A DNA stretch of 52,596 nt from Candidatus Magnetaquicoccus inordinatus (GTDB taxonomy: Bacteria > Pseudomonadota > Magnetococcia > Magnetococcales > Magnetaquicoccaceae), in assembly GCF_004217665.1 (NCBI RefSeq), contig NZ_RXIU01000005.1:1-52596 (forward strand), written 5' to 3'. Under the pieces are notes generated by a model, which did no database searches, was not told where the DNA came from, and was given only the letters and a program-made list of their open reading frames with translations. Shown in pieces: positions 27,801-36,514 of the stretch; the first letter of the stretch is position 1; every line of letters starts with the position of its first letter. A program made the translations under genes and the position numbers.

Positions 27801-28841
27801 CCGATTTTGCTGGTAGAGGATAATGCCTTCAATCAGCAGGTGGCACAGGAGCTGTTGACCTTGGCAGGTTTTACAGTGCAGTTGGCGGAGAATGGATTGC
27901 AGGCAGTGCAGGCGGTGCAGAAGGGGGAGTTGTTTGTCGCCATATTGATGGATCTGCAGATGCCAGTGATGGATGGATATGAGGCGACCAGACAGATTCG
28001 GGCGCTTCCTGAGGGCAGAGAGTTGCCCATTCTGGCGATGACAGCCAACGTCATGGCGGGAGAGCGGGAACACTGCCTGGAACTGGGCATGAATGACCAT
28101 TTGGCCAAACCAATTGATGTTGATCTGCTGTTTCAAAGTTTGTTGCGTCATCTGCATCCCCAGGGCTTGCACGCCTTGCAAGAACAGCGTGCGGCACAGG
28201 CGGTACAGAGCCGTCATCCACCAGGAGAGATTCCTCCCTTGCCTGGTTTGGCCTGGCAGGGGGCTTTAGTCCGCTTGGGAGGGAACACGGCGCTTTTTGG
28301 CAAATTGATGATGCGTTTTCTGGAAGGGCAGCGTCAAGCCGATCAAGAGTTGCGCCAGTCGTTGGCTGTGGAAGATCTGCAGGCAGCGGAGCGATTGTTG
28401 CACACCTTGAAGGGGGTGGCGGGCAGTGTCGGGGCGCTACGTTTGCAAGAGTGCAGCGCGCAGTTGGAAGAGATGGTAGCGGCTGGCCGCTATCCAGAGG
28501 AGGAGTCGTTGTTGCAACTCTCTCTCCTGTTGCAGGAGGTGGTCACCATTTTGGAGAAGGGGTGTGCTACCTGGCAAGGCGGAGAGCAGGCAGGAGCAAC
28601 GGCTGGGGAGAATAACAGCCTGCAGGTGGAGCAGTTGCGTACCTTGATCGAGGAGATGTTGCCGCATCTGCAGGCCAGTCGGCCCAAACCCTGTTTTCCG
28701 CTGCTGAGCGAGATGCGCCGCTTTGCCGGGCAGGGAGAGGAGTTGGCCAGTATCGAACGGCTGGAACAGCGTCTGCGCAAATATCGTATGAAAGAGGCGC
28801 TGCAGGAGCTGGAGGTGTTGCAGAAATCTCTGCAGGGTTAG
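24870..28841 (+). CDS. hybrid histidine kinase with helical periplasmic sensor (PAS-GAF-PAS-HisKA-HATPase-REC-HPt)
   Basis: A membrane kinase of 1323 residues from the ATG at 24870, which overlaps the cytochrome stop (ATGA) and has AGGAG upstream. TM1 (about 7-25) and TM2 (about 250-270) enclose an all-helical periplasmic region resembling the DAHL sensor. Cytoplasmic domains in order: PAS (about 290-405), GAF (about 420-590, [17 protein letters not shown]), PAS (about 600-710), HisKA (NMSHEIRTP, His727), HATPase_c, receiver (ILMDLQMP, Asp1028), HPt (LLHTLKG, His1178) and a terminal tail ([15 protein letters not shown]) shared with two kinases upstream. It closes the seven-gene unit. The periplasmic sensor next to a periplasmic di-haem peroxidase suggests that the two may work together. 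Its partner regulator is probably the HD-GYP protein. Confidence 0.95.
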   Translation: MKRGGILRWVAGIVISGLMIWLANQIGVEQRPYQELDELVARSADMETRINQQLVLIRFGLLPHYDDTVSYQQQVLLALQQAQQPLQWLQADALDYRQAWLILQQDVLQKLAWIEQFKSGHAILKNSLSHLPIMAMEPLAEQQPPAVEQQQSQHQEVISLVALLAELVLLPGNQEEDVVLHRLEGHVSGLAKHPRFADLLAHVMLILQWKPRTDQLLYQILDVPIADRWHRLMRVASDHLERDRKVSSGYQVLLICASFLLLWLFGDALWRLKVAASRQLRLQKVVEDVEDAIAATDPVGRIQYINPGFVRLSGLSLPELEGRYFYDLTDTLHEATDQEAIRQAILRGVPWQGLMAIRCCSDSQEAENEVRWQQFRLTPIFAKGGRLDGFVMLAHDITHLKKTEEALMRAKERAENADRAKGVVNDILQLSLLSEPLPVIMQHALQRILAIPWLPVERRGAVFLKMVGQNRLQMSAQVDLHPELLQRCAHIRIGQCLCGRAAETRELLFAAHVDERHEIRFDGMQPHGHLCLPIQAGEQLLGVLNLYLRSGARQEELAGDFLGLVTTTLAGLIERKRAEEMLQKLYHAVEQSPVTVVITDLRGIIEYVNPKFCENTGYSREEAIGQHTRILKSGHTQPQEYHQLWESIMAGREWHGEFHTRKKSGDCFWESVSISPLRGVNGEITHFVAVKEDITLRKEMDQQLRNAKQAAEEANRAKSEFLANMSHEIRTPMNAIIGMSGLCLRSNLTEKQEGYLRKIERAAHSLLRILNDILDFSKIEARRLEMERLVFPLSDVLEHLATVLALPAEEKGLSLSIERHEDVPSRLIGDALRLQQVLLNLAGNAVKFTERGAVQIRVAVEEASAEQVLLCFEVQDSGIGMTEAEQKKLFQSFSQADSSTTRRYGGTGLGLSISRHLVEMMQGTIAVQSQPGEGSTFRFTARFDLPSAEEGEEELEGLGRHSLELYRDLLGERSQQGPILLVEDNAFNQQVAQELLTLAGFTVQLAENGLQAVQAVQKGELFVAILMDLQMPVMDGYEATRQIRALPEGRELPILAMTANVMAGEREHCLELGMNDHLAKPIDVDLLFQSLLRHLHPQGLHALQEQRAAQAVQSRHPPGEIPPLPGLAWQGALVRLGGNTALFGKLMMRFLEGQRQADQELRQSLAVEDLQAAERLLHTLKGVAGSVGALRLQECSAQLEEMVAAGRYPEEESLLQLSLLLQEVVTILEKGCATWQGGEQAGATAGENNSLQVEQLRTLIEEMLPHLQASRPKPCFPLLSEMRRFAGQGEELASIERLEQRLRKYRMKEALQELEVLQKSLQG

Positions 28842-28865
28842 TGCATACTCCAGAGGATCATCTGC

Positions 28866-29759
28866 TTACCTGTTGCGCAGCACACGAGTAACCACGGTGT
28901 TGCCGTTGCCTTGATATTCCAGACCATCAAAGCTGCCCGCCTTGGACATGGCCACACCGCGGCCATGCAGATCAAAGGCGCGTTCGGTACTAAATTCCAG
29001 ATAGGGTTGCCAATTAAATCCCGCTCCCTGATCGATGATGGTGACCATGCACATCTCGCTGCTGTTTTCCAGGCGCACCGTCACTTTGCGCTCCCGATAG
29101 GGAGGTTGTTGCAGGCGCGTCTCCACCTCCTGGCGCCAGATACCACTGAGCACCAGTTGGCTCTTTTCCGCATAGGAGATACCGAGATTGCCATGTTCGA
29201 TAGCGTTGATCAACAACTCCGAATAGCCACCGATGGTGCGCTCTGGTTGTTGACTGACCTCGGCCAACAGCAAAGAGATCTTTTCCGCCTCCGGCAGGGT
29301 TTGTAACTGAAACTCTGCCTGTCGCAACAGATGCAAAGCCATGGTCTTCTGACCAATCTGCTGGCGCAACTCCCTCTTTTGCCGCACATCCTGCAGGGCA
29401 TTGCGTATGACACAGCGCAACACATTTTCCGGGGAAGGTTTGGTCAGATAATAATAGGCGCCGGCTGCCAGTCCGGCAGCAATCTCCTGTTGGCGATCGT
29501 GTCCGGTCAGCATCACCACCGGCAGCTCGCGAAAACGTGCATCCGCTTTCAGTCTCTGGAGCAGTTCCATGCCATCCATGCGCGGCATCTGCCAGTCGAG
29601 AAGGATTAAATCAAATGGTTCACTGTACTCTTCCAGGCGTTGCCACGCATCCAAGCCATCCTCGGAGCCGGTAACCGCATATCCGGCCTCTTGCAACAGC
29701 TCTTCAGTAACCGAACGCATGAACGCATCATCATCGACAATCAATAACCGTTCGTTCAT
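28866..29759 (-). CDS. receiver + anti-sigma-type (RsbW-like) HATPase response regulator
   Basis: A 297-residue protein with an N-terminal receiver (IVDDD, phospho-acceptor Asp55 in LILLDWQMP, Lys in TKPS) and a C-terminal GHKL ATPase domain of the serine-kinase/anti-sigma type (SELLINAIEHGN at about 178-189, IDQGAGF, HGRGVAMSK). It lacks a HisKA box, so it is not a histidine kinase. In known systems such a protein phosphorylates or sequesters an anti-sigma antagonist or sigma factor under receiver control; no STAS or sigma gene is visible nearby. Its start overlaps the stop of the upstream hybrid kinase by four bases, so that kinase is its probable phosphodonor. It ends 24 bases from the convergent kinase gene at 28841. 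Confidence 0.9.
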   Translation of the reverse strand: MNERLLIVDDDAFMRSVTEELLQEAGYAVTGSEDGLDAWQRLEEYSEPFDLILLDWQMPRMDGMELLQRLKADARFRELPVVMLTGHDRQQEIAAGLAAGAYYYLTKPSPENVLRCVIRNALQDVRQKRELRQQIGQKTMALHLLRQAEFQLQTLPEAEKISLLLAEVSQQPERTIGGYSELLINAIEHGNLGISYAEKSQLVLSGIWRQEVETRLQQPPYRERKVTVRLENSSEMCMVTIIDQGAGFNWQPYLEFSTERAFDLHGRGVAMSKAGSFDGLEYQGNGNTVVTRVLRNR

Positions 29760-32700
29760 TCACTGTCCCCCTTGTGTTGCAAAAATGCTTCAATGGCCAG
29801 TTGACTCTCCTGCATCAATCCTTGCAGCGTGGGCCATAAAAGCTGCTTGCACTGTTCTTCATCACCCGCTTTACCGGCACGTTCCGTCGTTTGCAACAGT
29901 TCGCCCAGGCGCAGCGCTCCCACCATGCGCGCTGCCGACTTAAAAGCATGGGCAATCTGCCCTACCTTGTCCATTTGCCCAGCTTCCAAAGCCTCCTGGA
30001 TGGCACCCATCTGTTGCGGGGCGCTGTGCAAAAATTTTTCCAACAGACGCCGCTGCATCTGGGGATTTTCTCCCACCATCCGGCTTATGGTGGAGGCATC
30101 CCATAGCGGCAACTCCATACTCTCCTCTTCCTGCTGGGCCGCCACAGAGGAGGGATGGCTCGGCTCGCCTTTGTCCGTGGAGGATGCTCTCCTCTCTGTG
30201 GTGCCAGTCAAGGAGATCTCCTTGGTTGTGGCAGTCGTTGGACAGTGCTCATTGGCGCTATCCGCTGCGGTATTCTGAGCCAATGGCAGCCATTTGTTGA
30301 GCATGGCACCCAGTTCAGCCATGCGCAATGGCTTGGAGAGATAATCATCCATGCCGTGCGCCAGACAGCGTTCTGCCTCTCCCTGCAAGGCGTTGGCAGT
30401 CACGGCAATGATCGGTCGATGTTGGCCAGGCTTCTCTTCCTGCAAAATGGCAGTGGTTAAAGAAAAACCATCCCGGTTGGGCATATGACAGTCGGTCAAC
30501 AGCAGGGCATAGCGACCACTGCGCCACATGTGCAAGGCCACCTCTCCATCTTCGGCCACTTCGGCAGCATAACCCAACAGACGCAGTTGTTCACTGATCA
30601 CCTCACGGTTGATTTCATTATCCTCTGCCAGCAAAATCAATGTTCCGCTGGCGATGGCTTCGTCGATGCTGGGCACTGCTTGCCGGGGGCGTTGCCGACG
30701 CTCGGTCATGGCGACCAAGGCACTGGCCTTCATGCGGCCACTGGCCACCGCCAAGTTGGCAATCAACTCCTGGTAGAGAAGCGGCATGGCCGGAATGGCC
30801 ACACAGCCAGACCAGGAGGCAGCCCGTGCCTGTCGCTGCAGACGCAGTAAGCGTATTCCTGCAGGCAAGGAATGGGCAGGGATCTCCTGTTCTTCCGCAT
30901 CCACCAACAGCAAGGAGTGCTCCTGTGCCGGAGGATCTGTTTGCCAATGCTGTTGCAGTTGTTCCAGGGAGGCAAACAGCACACTCTGCGCTCCTGCAGC
31001 CTGACTGTAGGCAAGGAGAATCTGTGCGTAGATGGTATCGCCAGCAACAATATACAGGGTCAATCCCTGGAGTATGATTTCGGAGGTGGCAGAGTGCGTG
31101 GGAGGAGGGGCAGAGGGCTCCAAAGGAAGGGTGACTGTAAACTCGGTCAAGCTTCCTGGTATGCTTTGTACAGTGATCGTGCCCCCCATTAATTCCACCA
31201 GACGATGGGTGATGCTGAGCCCCAGGCCGGTGCCACCATATTTTCGTGAGGTGCTGGCATCGGCCTGACTGAAAGGGCGGAAGAGTTTTTTTAAGTTTTC
31301 CTGAGCAATGCCAATTCCGTTGTCGCGAATGTGCAGGGAAAAGTGGTGTTGCTTATCCTTGTGCAGTTCGGCGCGGACAGCCACTCTTCCCTGTTGTTGG
31401 GGGGTGCTGCTGGTAAATTTGACGGCGTTGCCAACCAGGTTGAGAATGATCTGTCGCAAGCGGGTAGGATCGGCAAGCAGCCAACGCGGCAGTTGCGGAT
31501 CCACAAAAACCGATAGATCCAGGGATTTATTGCTGGCTGTGGCAAACATCAGTTGCACCGCGCCTTCCACCACTTCGCGCAACTGCATGGGTGTGCGTTC
31601 CACCACCATTTTACCGGCTTCAATTTTGGAAAAATCCAGAATATCATTGAGAATGTTGAGCAGGCTAAGCGATGACTCCTGGATGGTGGAGAGCATCCGT
31701 CGCTGGGAGGCGTTGAGTGCGCTTTGCTGCATCAGATCCAGCATGCCGATGATACCATTCATCGGCGTGCGAATCTCATGGCTCATATTGGCCAAAAAGT
31801 CCGATTTGACACGGGCCGCCTCCTCGGCAGCCTGTTTCGCCTCTTCCATGGCCAGTTCCACATCCTTTTGATCGGTGATGTCAATCACGGTACCGGTCAT
31901 CAAGAGCGCTTTCCCTTCATGATTGCGCTGAGCAACATAACCGCGCACATTCAACCAGCGCAGACGTTCTCCCGCCAACAGGCTGGGAAAGGTGCTATTA
32001 AAAAATTCACTTTTGCCTGAGATGGTTCCCTGCAAGGCGGTCAGGGTTTCATCCACATGATCGGCATGTTCCGCACAAAGCTCTTTGGTGTGCGTCAGCA
32101 GTTGCATCAGCTCGCTCAATCGGTAGGATTTATCGCTGGCGGTGGAGGAGGGCATGCCAAGCAGGCGAGCAGTGGTATCCAGGGCGTGAAAGGTATCCTC
32201 CTCGTTAAAATCGATCCACCATGCGCCCACAGAGGCCGATTCCAGCGAGCCATATACCAATTGGTTGAGGATGCGGATGCGCGTTTCTGCCTGTCGGCGT
32301 TGGCTGACATCGCGAAAAACCACTGCTGCCCCAATCAGTCGTCCCTCTTGCCGCATTGGTACCGAGCTGTATTCGATTGGGATACCGGTACCATCTTTGC
32401 GCCAATAGAGTTCATCCTCCACATGGCTGGGAATACCTTGTTGATAGGCTTTGCGGGTTGGGCATTGGCTGGCTGGATAGGGGGCGCCGTTGGCAAAGGT
32501 GTGGTGAATGGTGCTGTGCATGGGGATGCCGATCAACTCTTCGACACTCCAGCCGAGAATGGAGGCGGCTGCCTGATTGGCAAAGGTGGTGATGCCATTG
32601 GTATCCATAACAAAAATGCCATCGGCAACCGAGGCAAGAATCAAGGCATGACGAGCCTCTGAAGCCCGGAGCGCCTCTTCCATCTGTTTGCGTGTGGTGA

Positions 32701-33319
32701 TGTCGAGGACTGTGCCCACCATGCGGGTAGCCTTGCCATCATCCGCATAGGAGACAATGGCCCCGCGTGAAACCAGCCAACGAATATTGCCAGTTTTGGT
32801 GATGGCCCGATATTCGGCCACATAGCGCTCTTCTTGACCGTTGAGACAGGCTTGACCCAGTTGTAAAACCCGCTCCCGATCGTTGGGATGAATGGTGTTC
32901 AACCAGAAGGAGCGGTGCAAGGGGGTGATCTCTTCCAGGGTATAACCGAGCATTTCGGCCCATGTGCCATTGACGATCATGGTTTCCGAGAGCAGATCCA
33001 CATCCCAGAGACCGAGGTTGCCACCTTCCAGGGCCAGACTGAGTCGTTGTTCAATCTGGCGGCGCTCTTCGACCTCCCGCCCCAAGCGATGATTCCACTT
33101 CAGGACCGCAGCCAAAACCAGTATACCCAAACCCATACCCAGCAGTGATTGCCAGAGAGAAAAGGGGGAGCTGCTCAAAACAGCGCCCATTTCTGGGTCG
33201 TCGATAGCGTAGAGGGTGCGCACCCTGCCGAACTCGGACAGGAGCAGAGCGAGGAGGGAGAGCCATGGCAAACGGGGAGAGGGCATCAACCCATTTTGAG
33301 GCAACAGGGTTCGCTTCAA
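29756..33319 (-). CDS. hybrid histidine kinase (3 PAS, HisKA, HATPase, pseudo-receiver, REC, HPt)
   Basis: About 1187 residues. A hydrophobic N-terminal segment (about 18-32) and TM (about 55-75, [19 protein letters not shown]) enclose only a short periplasmic loop. Then come three PAS/PAC units (about 90-215, 220-340, 350-480), HisKA (NMSHEIRTP, His near 514), HATPase_c ([24 protein letters not shown]), a divergent receiver-like region (about 750-870), a receiver (LLTDCHMP) and HPt ([13 protein letters not shown]). The TTG at 33319 overlaps the stop of the M48 gene by four bases and has GAGGAG upstream; an ATG at 33286 is the alternative. It lacks the YRxKEA tail of the rightward kinases. 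The receiver/anti-sigma-type protein directly downstream is its likely target. Confidence 0.93.
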   Translation of the reverse strand: MKRTLLPQNGLMPSPRLPWLSLLALLLSEFGRVRTLYAIDDPEMGAVLSSSPFSLWQSLLGMGLGILVLAAVLKWNHRLGREVEERRQIEQRLSLALEGGNLGLWDVDLLSETMIVNGTWAEMLGYTLEEITPLHRSFWLNTIHPNDRERVLQLGQACLNGQEERYVAEYRAITKTGNIRWLVSRGAIVSYADDGKATRMVGTVLDITTRKQMEEALRASEARHALILASVADGIFVMDTNGITTFANQAAASILGWSVEELIGIPMHSTIHHTFANGAPYPASQCPTRKAYQQGIPSHVEDELYWRKDGTGIPIEYSSVPMRQEGRLIGAAVVFRDVSQRRQAETRIRILNQLVYGSLESASVGAWWIDFNEEDTFHALDTTARLLGMPSSTASDKSYRLSELMQLLTHTKELCAEHADHVDETLTALQGTISGKSEFFNSTFPSLLAGERLRWLNVRGYVAQRNHEGKALLMTGTVIDITDQKDVELAMEEAKQAAEEAARVKSDFLANMSHEIRTPMNGIIGMLDLMQQSALNASQRRMLSTIQESSLSLLNILNDILDFSKIEAGKMVVERTPMQLREVVEGAVQLMFATASNKSLDLSVFVDPQLPRWLLADPTRLRQIILNLVGNAVKFTSSTPQQQGRVAVRAELHKDKQHHFSLHIRDNGIGIAQENLKKLFRPFSQADASTSRKYGGTGLGLSITHRLVELMGGTITVQSIPGSLTEFTVTLPLEPSAPPPTHSATSEIILQGLTLYIVAGDTIYAQILLAYSQAAGAQSVLFASLEQLQQHWQTDPPAQEHSLLLVDAEEQEIPAHSLPAGIRLLRLQRQARAASWSGCVAIPAMPLLYQELIANLAVASGRMKASALVAMTERRQRPRQAVPSIDEAIASGTLILLAEDNEINREVISEQLRLLGYAAEVAEDGEVALHMWRSGRYALLLTDCHMPNRDGFSLTTAILQEEKPGQHRPIIAVTANALQGEAERCLAHGMDDYLSKPLRMAELGAMLNKWLPLAQNTAADSANEHCPTTATTKEISLTGTTERRASSTDKGEPSHPSSVAAQQEEESMELPLWDASTISRMVGENPQMQRRLLEKFLHSAPQQMGAIQEALEAGQMDKVGQIAHAFKSAARMVGALRLGELLQTTERAGKAGDEEQCKQLLWPTLQGLMQESQLAIEAFLQHKGDSE

Positions 33320-34230
33320 CGTCGTTTTTTCTCCTCGGCGAGACGCTGGGCGAGGCTGTTTTGGTAGAGGGGCATCACTTCTGCGAGGGTCGCCTGATTT
33401 TGTTCGATACGGGTATCATCGCTGGGATGGGTGGAGAAAAATTCGGGGGTATTTTGTTTATTTTTGTGAGCCTCTTCTTTGAAACGGCCCCACAGTTCGA
33501 CCGCTTTTTGTGGGTTATAGCCTGCCATGGCCATAAAATACATTCCCATGCGATCGGCTTCTGATTCATGCAGGCGGCTGTAGGGCAACAGTACCCCATA
33601 GGTGGCAGCGGCGCCAAAGCCTGCTGCCAGCAATCTGGCTTTATTTTGATCAGAGGCGGAGCTGTTTTTGGTCATAGCCCCGGCGGCGACGGCGGAGACG
33701 GCAGCACCGGCCACTGAGGCGAGTGCTTGTTGACTGGCGCGTTCGCTGCCATGTTGGGCGATGGCATGGGCCACCTCATGGCCAAGGACGGCGGCCAACC
33801 CCTCTTCGTCGCGTGTGAGAGGCAAGATGCCGGTGTAGACGACAATTTTGCCTCCTGGCATGCAGAAGGCATTGGGGGTTTTATCCTCATCGACCAGGGT
33901 AAACTGCCAATGATAGCCTGCCAGAAGCTGTTCTTGATGGCGTTCTTGCAGATAGCGTTCCACGGCATGTTGGATACGGCTGCCGACCTGTTGCACCATT
34001 TGTGCTTCACGGCTGCCCCGAATGACTCGAGCGGTTTTCAAAAAATCATCATAGGCACGCGCTGAATCGGCGATCATTTGGCTGGGGGGGATGAGAGCCA
34101 ATTGACTGCGACCGGTAAGTGGGACGTTTTGGCAGGCGCCGAGCAGCAGCACCAGGGTACTGGCGGCAAGGAGAGTATGGCGCAGCCGATGCTTGGTGCG
34201 GTTGCGGGAAAAGAGCGCGGTGGTTGTCAT
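33316..34230 (-). CDS. M48-family metalloprotease lipoprotein (LoiP/YggG-like)
   Basis: A 304-residue zinc metallopeptidase predicted to sit as a lipoprotein on the periplasmic side of a membrane. The signal peptide ends in LLLGAC, a lipobox with Cys33. The zinc site is HEVAH (residues 151-155) with the third ligand in ESEADRMG, and FSTHPSDDTRI is the conserved C-terminal motif of YggG/LoiP/BepA-type proteins. No TPR repeats follow, so it is closer to LoiP than BepA. The ATG at 34230 is chosen because the longer frame start at 34299 would put the signal peptide internally. It lies 28 bases after the RcnB-like gene and its stop overlaps the hybrid kinase start, so the three are probably co-transcribed and the protease may be linked to envelope-stress signalling. 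Confidence 0.94.
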   Translation of the reverse strand: MTTTALFSRNRTKHRLRHTLLAASTLVLLLGACQNVPLTGRSQLALIPPSQMIADSARAYDDFLKTARVIRGSREAQMVQQVGSRIQHAVERYLQERHQEQLLAGYHWQFTLVDEDKTPNAFCMPGGKIVVYTGILPLTRDEEGLAAVLGHEVAHAIAQHGSERASQQALASVAGAAVSAVAAGAMTKNSSASDQNKARLLAAGFGAAATYGVLLPYSRLHESEADRMGMYFMAMAGYNPQKAVELWGRFKEEAHKNKQNTPEFFSTHPSDDTRIEQNQATLAEVMPLYQNSLAQRLAEEKKRR

Positions 34231-34258
34231 TGAGTCACTCCCAGAAAGTTGGATAGAA

Positions 34259-34738
34259 TCAACGCAGTCCCAGGTCAGGGATGGCATCCACCACCACACG
34301 GGTACCAGAGACTATTTTCAAGATATCGCCGACGACCCGCAGCAATCGATAACCGTTTGCCACTGGACCCAGTTGTTGCAGCAGCTCGGCTGGCAGTGAT
34401 TCGGAGGGTAGATCGGCTGGTAACGGATAGCCTTTGTGCCATTTTTTAGCCTGACCGGGAGGCAGGCAGCCATTATTTTTTTTAGCCAGACCGGGTGGGC
34501 AAGGGCGAGCACCTGGGAAGGCGCTACTATAATATTGCCGAACGATCTCCACCTGTTGTTCGTTAAAGTGGCGAATGGAGGGTTCAGGCTGTTGCGGGGT
34601 TGGCCGACTGGGACGATTTTCTGAATCTTCTTGATTATGTTTGCCTTTGCCAGCCCAGGGAGGTGGATCGGCATGCAGAGGGTAAACAGAGCTCAGGAGG
34701 AGCAAAACAGACAACAGCAGGCAAAACAGACGAGGCAT
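34259..34738 (-). CDS. secreted RcnB-like domain protein
   Basis: A 159-residue exported protein. Residues 3-22 are a signal peptide (LFCLLLSVLLLLSSVYPLHA). A charged Pro-rich linker follows, then the recognisable block CPPGLAKKNNGCLPPGQAKKW with GYPLP, and a C-terminal GYRLLRVVGDILKIVSGTRVVVDAI strand-rich part. This arrangement is seen in many proteobacterial proteins annotated as RcnB-domain or hypothetical; RcnB itself is a periplasmic nickel/cobalt-homeostasis factor in E. coli, but metal binding here is not shown. The ATG at 34738 is preferred to an in-frame TTG at 34765. It is the first gene of a leftward set with the M48 protease and two signalling genes. Confidence 0.78.
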   Translation of the reverse strand: MPRLFCLLLSVLLLLSSVYPLHADPPPWAGKGKHNQEDSENRPSRPTPQQPEPSIRHFNEQQVEIVRQYYSSAFPGARPCPPGLAKKNNGCLPPGQAKKWHKGYPLPADLPSESLPAELLQQLGPVANGYRLLRVVGDILKIVSGTRVVVDAIPDLGLR

Positions 34739-34878
34739 AAAGCATATACTCCGAAGATTGTTCAATGCTGTTCGGTTAGGGCACTCTATTGCAGATAACC
34801 GCTTTAATTTATCCTATGGAACGGATAAAAGCAATTTTTCGTAAGCTGAGGAGGCAGAACAGATTGACCTGCAGGCAC
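34739..34878. other. non-coding gap with weak AT-rich hairpin
   Basis: No convincing gene. TTTATCC (34808-34814) and GGATAAA (34823-34829) form a 7-bp stem followed by ATTTTT, a weak rightward terminator-like structure. A strong AGGAGG (around 34850) is followed by a rightward open frame beginning with ATT (IDLQALIEQGNYNFELP), but without a normal start codon I do not call it. Confidence 0.4.
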
Positions 34879-34989
34879 TCATCGAACAGGGAAACTACAA
34901 TTTTGAGCTGCCTGCAGATAAGCCAGCAAGGTGGCCTGCCGACTGGTTGCCTGTGAATAGGAGGAGTGAAGATGCAGGTCGGCAATCCA
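34879..34989 (-). pseudogene. 5' remnant of a PHP-domain gene
   Basis: The leftward frame encodes WIADLHLHSSYSQATSR, which matches the N-terminus of PHP-domain phosphoesterases of the type found in UvrD-associated proteins (usual pattern IADLHIHSKYSRATSK). After about 20 further residues the frame stops at 34879 without the rest of the domain (no GTGDFTH-like motif). There is no start codon immediately before the Trp; the frame runs back through an inverted repeat instead. I read it as a decayed fragment left by deletion. It could also be chance similarity, but the DLHLHSxYSxATS string is specific. Confidence 0.55.
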
Positions 34990-35011
34990 GGTGTTTTGTG
35001 CAGGCAGAAGG

Positions 35012-35048
35012 CTCCGCTCTGGAGCGGAAAACGGGCTCCAGAGCGGAG
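35012..35048. terminator. strong 13-bp hairpin downstream of the Gly/Tyr-rich gene
   Basis: CTCCGCTCTGGAG and CTCCAGAGCGGAG form a perfect 13-bp stem with an 11-base loop, starting 12 bases after the stop codon of the leftward small gene. There is no T run, so it may protect the mRNA end or act as a non-canonical terminator. Confidence 0.5.
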
Positions 35049-35060
35049 GAAAAGAGGGGT

Positions 35061-35345
35061 TTACCACCAGTTCCAGGGCATCCAGCCGCTATTCCAGGGG
35101 GAGCCACCCCAACCACCGGGATAACCGCCCCAACCCGGATAGCCATAGTAGGGATAACCGCCCCAACCCGGATAGCCATAGCCCGAATAAGGATAATAGC
35201 CACCCCAACCCGGATAGCCATACCCATAATAGGGATAGCCGCCATAGGGAGAACCCCACCAGGCTTCTGAGCTGCTGGGAACGGCCATATTGGCGATACT
35301 CAACAGGCCGGCGATGAACAAGGCGATAACCGTTTTGCGGATCAT
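35061..35345 (-). CDS. Gly/Tyr/Trp-rich secreted small protein, sulfur-globule-protein-like
   Basis: A 94-residue protein with a clear signal peptide (about 1-28, ending SSSEAWW) and a mature part made almost entirely of Gly, Tyr, Pro and Trp in imperfect repeats of the type YGYPGWGGYPYY. The composition and size resemble the small structural envelope proteins of intracellular or periplasmic sulfur globules in purple sulfur bacteria (SgpA/B type). Other Gly-Tyr-rich secreted peptides exist, so the assignment is based on composition. The ribosome-binding site GGGAGG, eight bases before the ATG, is among the strongest in the window, suggesting high expression. The gene stands alone, with a strong hairpin after it and a 200-base gap before it. 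The DNA repeats (35118-35240) are the coding counterpart of the peptide repeats. Confidence 0.7.
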   Translation of the reverse strand: MIRKTVIALFIAGLLSIANMAVPSSSEAWWGSPYGGYPYYGYGYPGWGGYYPYSGYGYPGWGGYPYYGYPGWGGYPGGWGGSPWNSGWMPWNWW

Positions 35346-35546
35346 GTAATAACCTCCCTATTGAAAGTGATGTTGGTACAAGTCGATGAATAAGTATTCA
35401 GGAGCCCTGCGGGAAGATGTGCAACAGTACGAAGGGGTGCCGAAACTGCCAGGAGATCCAGGTCGCAGCATCCGAGAGGGCCTCTGAGCTTCACTATAGC
35501 GGAAATGATGGCTTTTGCCAAGCATGACTTTGCAAGATTAGCGGAA

Positions 35547-36095
35547 TTATGCCAGATTGAGACGGTTCCACAGGCTTTGCAACCGTTGTTCGCGACCGCT
35601 GGCCCGACGATAACTGTGATAGCGCAGAGAATTTTTTTGATAATATTTCTGGTGATACTCTTCGGCGGGCCAAAAGGTGCCGATGGGGATGATTTCGGTG
35701 ACTATCGGCTCTGGGAAGGGTTTATGGTGTTCCATCCAGGTCAGCGAAGCCAGTGCCTCCTGCTCTTGTGCGGGGGAGTGATAAAAAATGGCGGTGCGAT
35801 ATTGGCTGCCACTGTCGCAAAACTGCCGGTTTTTGGTGGTAGGATCGATATTGAGCCAGAAGCGTTGCAGCAGCGCTGTATAGGAGATCAATTGCGGATT
35901 GAAAGCCACCTGAACCACTTCGGCATGACCGGTTTGTCCACTGCAAACCGCTTCGTAGCTGGGATTGTCCAGACTCCCCCCCGCATAGCCGACAGTGGTG
36001 GAGAGCACCCCTTCGAGCACATCAAAGGGGTGTTCCATACACCAGAAACAGCCACCGGCAAAGGTGGCCAGTTGTGTGGTCGATTCTGATGACAT
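35547..36095 (-). CDS. msrA: peptide-methionine (S)-S-oxide reductase
   Basis: Repairs oxidised methionine by reducing the S-sulfoxide form, using thioredoxin. The 182-residue protein has the catalytic motif GCFWCME (Cys16 catalytic, Cys19), then VGYAGG, PSYEAVCSGQTGHAEVV, DPTTKNRQFCDSGSQYR and AEEYHQKYY, all diagnostic for MsrA. It lacks a signal peptide and is cytoplasmic. The start at 36095 has TTGGAGG about seven bases upstream; the open frame to 36182 is not supported. A thioredoxin gene lies less than 1 kb away (37002-37436), although on the other strand. It is a standalone gene preceded by a region containing a tandem duplication. Confidence 0.96.
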   Translation of the reverse strand: MSSESTTQLATFAGGCFWCMEHPFDVLEGVLSTTVGYAGGSLDNPSYEAVCSGQTGHAEVVQVAFNPQLISYTALLQRFWLNIDPTTKNRQFCDSGSQYRTAIFYHSPAQEQEALASLTWMEHHKPFPEPIVTEIIPIGTFWPAEEYHQKYYQKNSLRYHSYRRASGREQRLQSLWNRLNLA

Positions 36096-36221
36096 GTAAA
36101 CCTCCAAATGGCTAACCCTATTCTGTGCGGATTCATCCAGACTCCATGCGCCATCCTTACAAATAGAGGAAGGCATCTGCAAGAACTATTTCGTGGGTTG
36201 GCAAAGAATAGTCCCTGTATT

Positions 36222-36323
36222 GGCACAAAACCTCTCATCGCTTGCTGCCTAATGCGACAAATTGTTGCAATGGCTTTTGGCACAAAACATCTCATTGTTT
36301 GCCGCTTAATGCGACAAATTGTT
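36222..36323. repeat. tandem direct repeat, two ~45-bp copies with 57-bp period
   Basis: GGCACAAAACxTCTCAT...GCxTAATGCGACAAATTGTT occurs at 36222-36266 and again at 36279-36323 with a few substitutions. It occupies the 419-base gap between msrA and the receiver gene, which otherwise holds no gene that I can support. The GCGACAAATTGTT core is itself partly palindromic (ACAAATTGT), so each copy could be a protein-binding site. Confidence 0.6.
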
Positions 36324-36514
36324 TCACAAACTCCTGTCAAAATGTATCAGCACAAAAGCAGACGTTGCTTGCACAGCCCTCTGTTGAGGCCGCATTAACA
36401 ATGTTTTGCTTGCAGCAGACAACTATGGAACAGGATATGCGTGTGCGAATAGGAGAAGGGATTCTTGTCTGTACTGCACTGTGCAGTAGATGAGCAAAAT
36501 GAGGGAATAAGGTC

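Noticed and set aside
34862-35060. Plus-strand frame after AGGAGG with an ATT start
   Set aside because: The start would be a very rare ATT, the frame then runs into the inverted repeat and the antisense of the Gly/Tyr-rich gene, and no family is recognisable.
35118-35240. Short periodic DNA repeats that could be a CRISPR array or VNTR
   Set aside because: They are the coding counterpart of Gly/Tyr-rich peptide repeats in a gene with a signal peptide and strong ribosome-binding site; there are no unique spacers and no cas genes.
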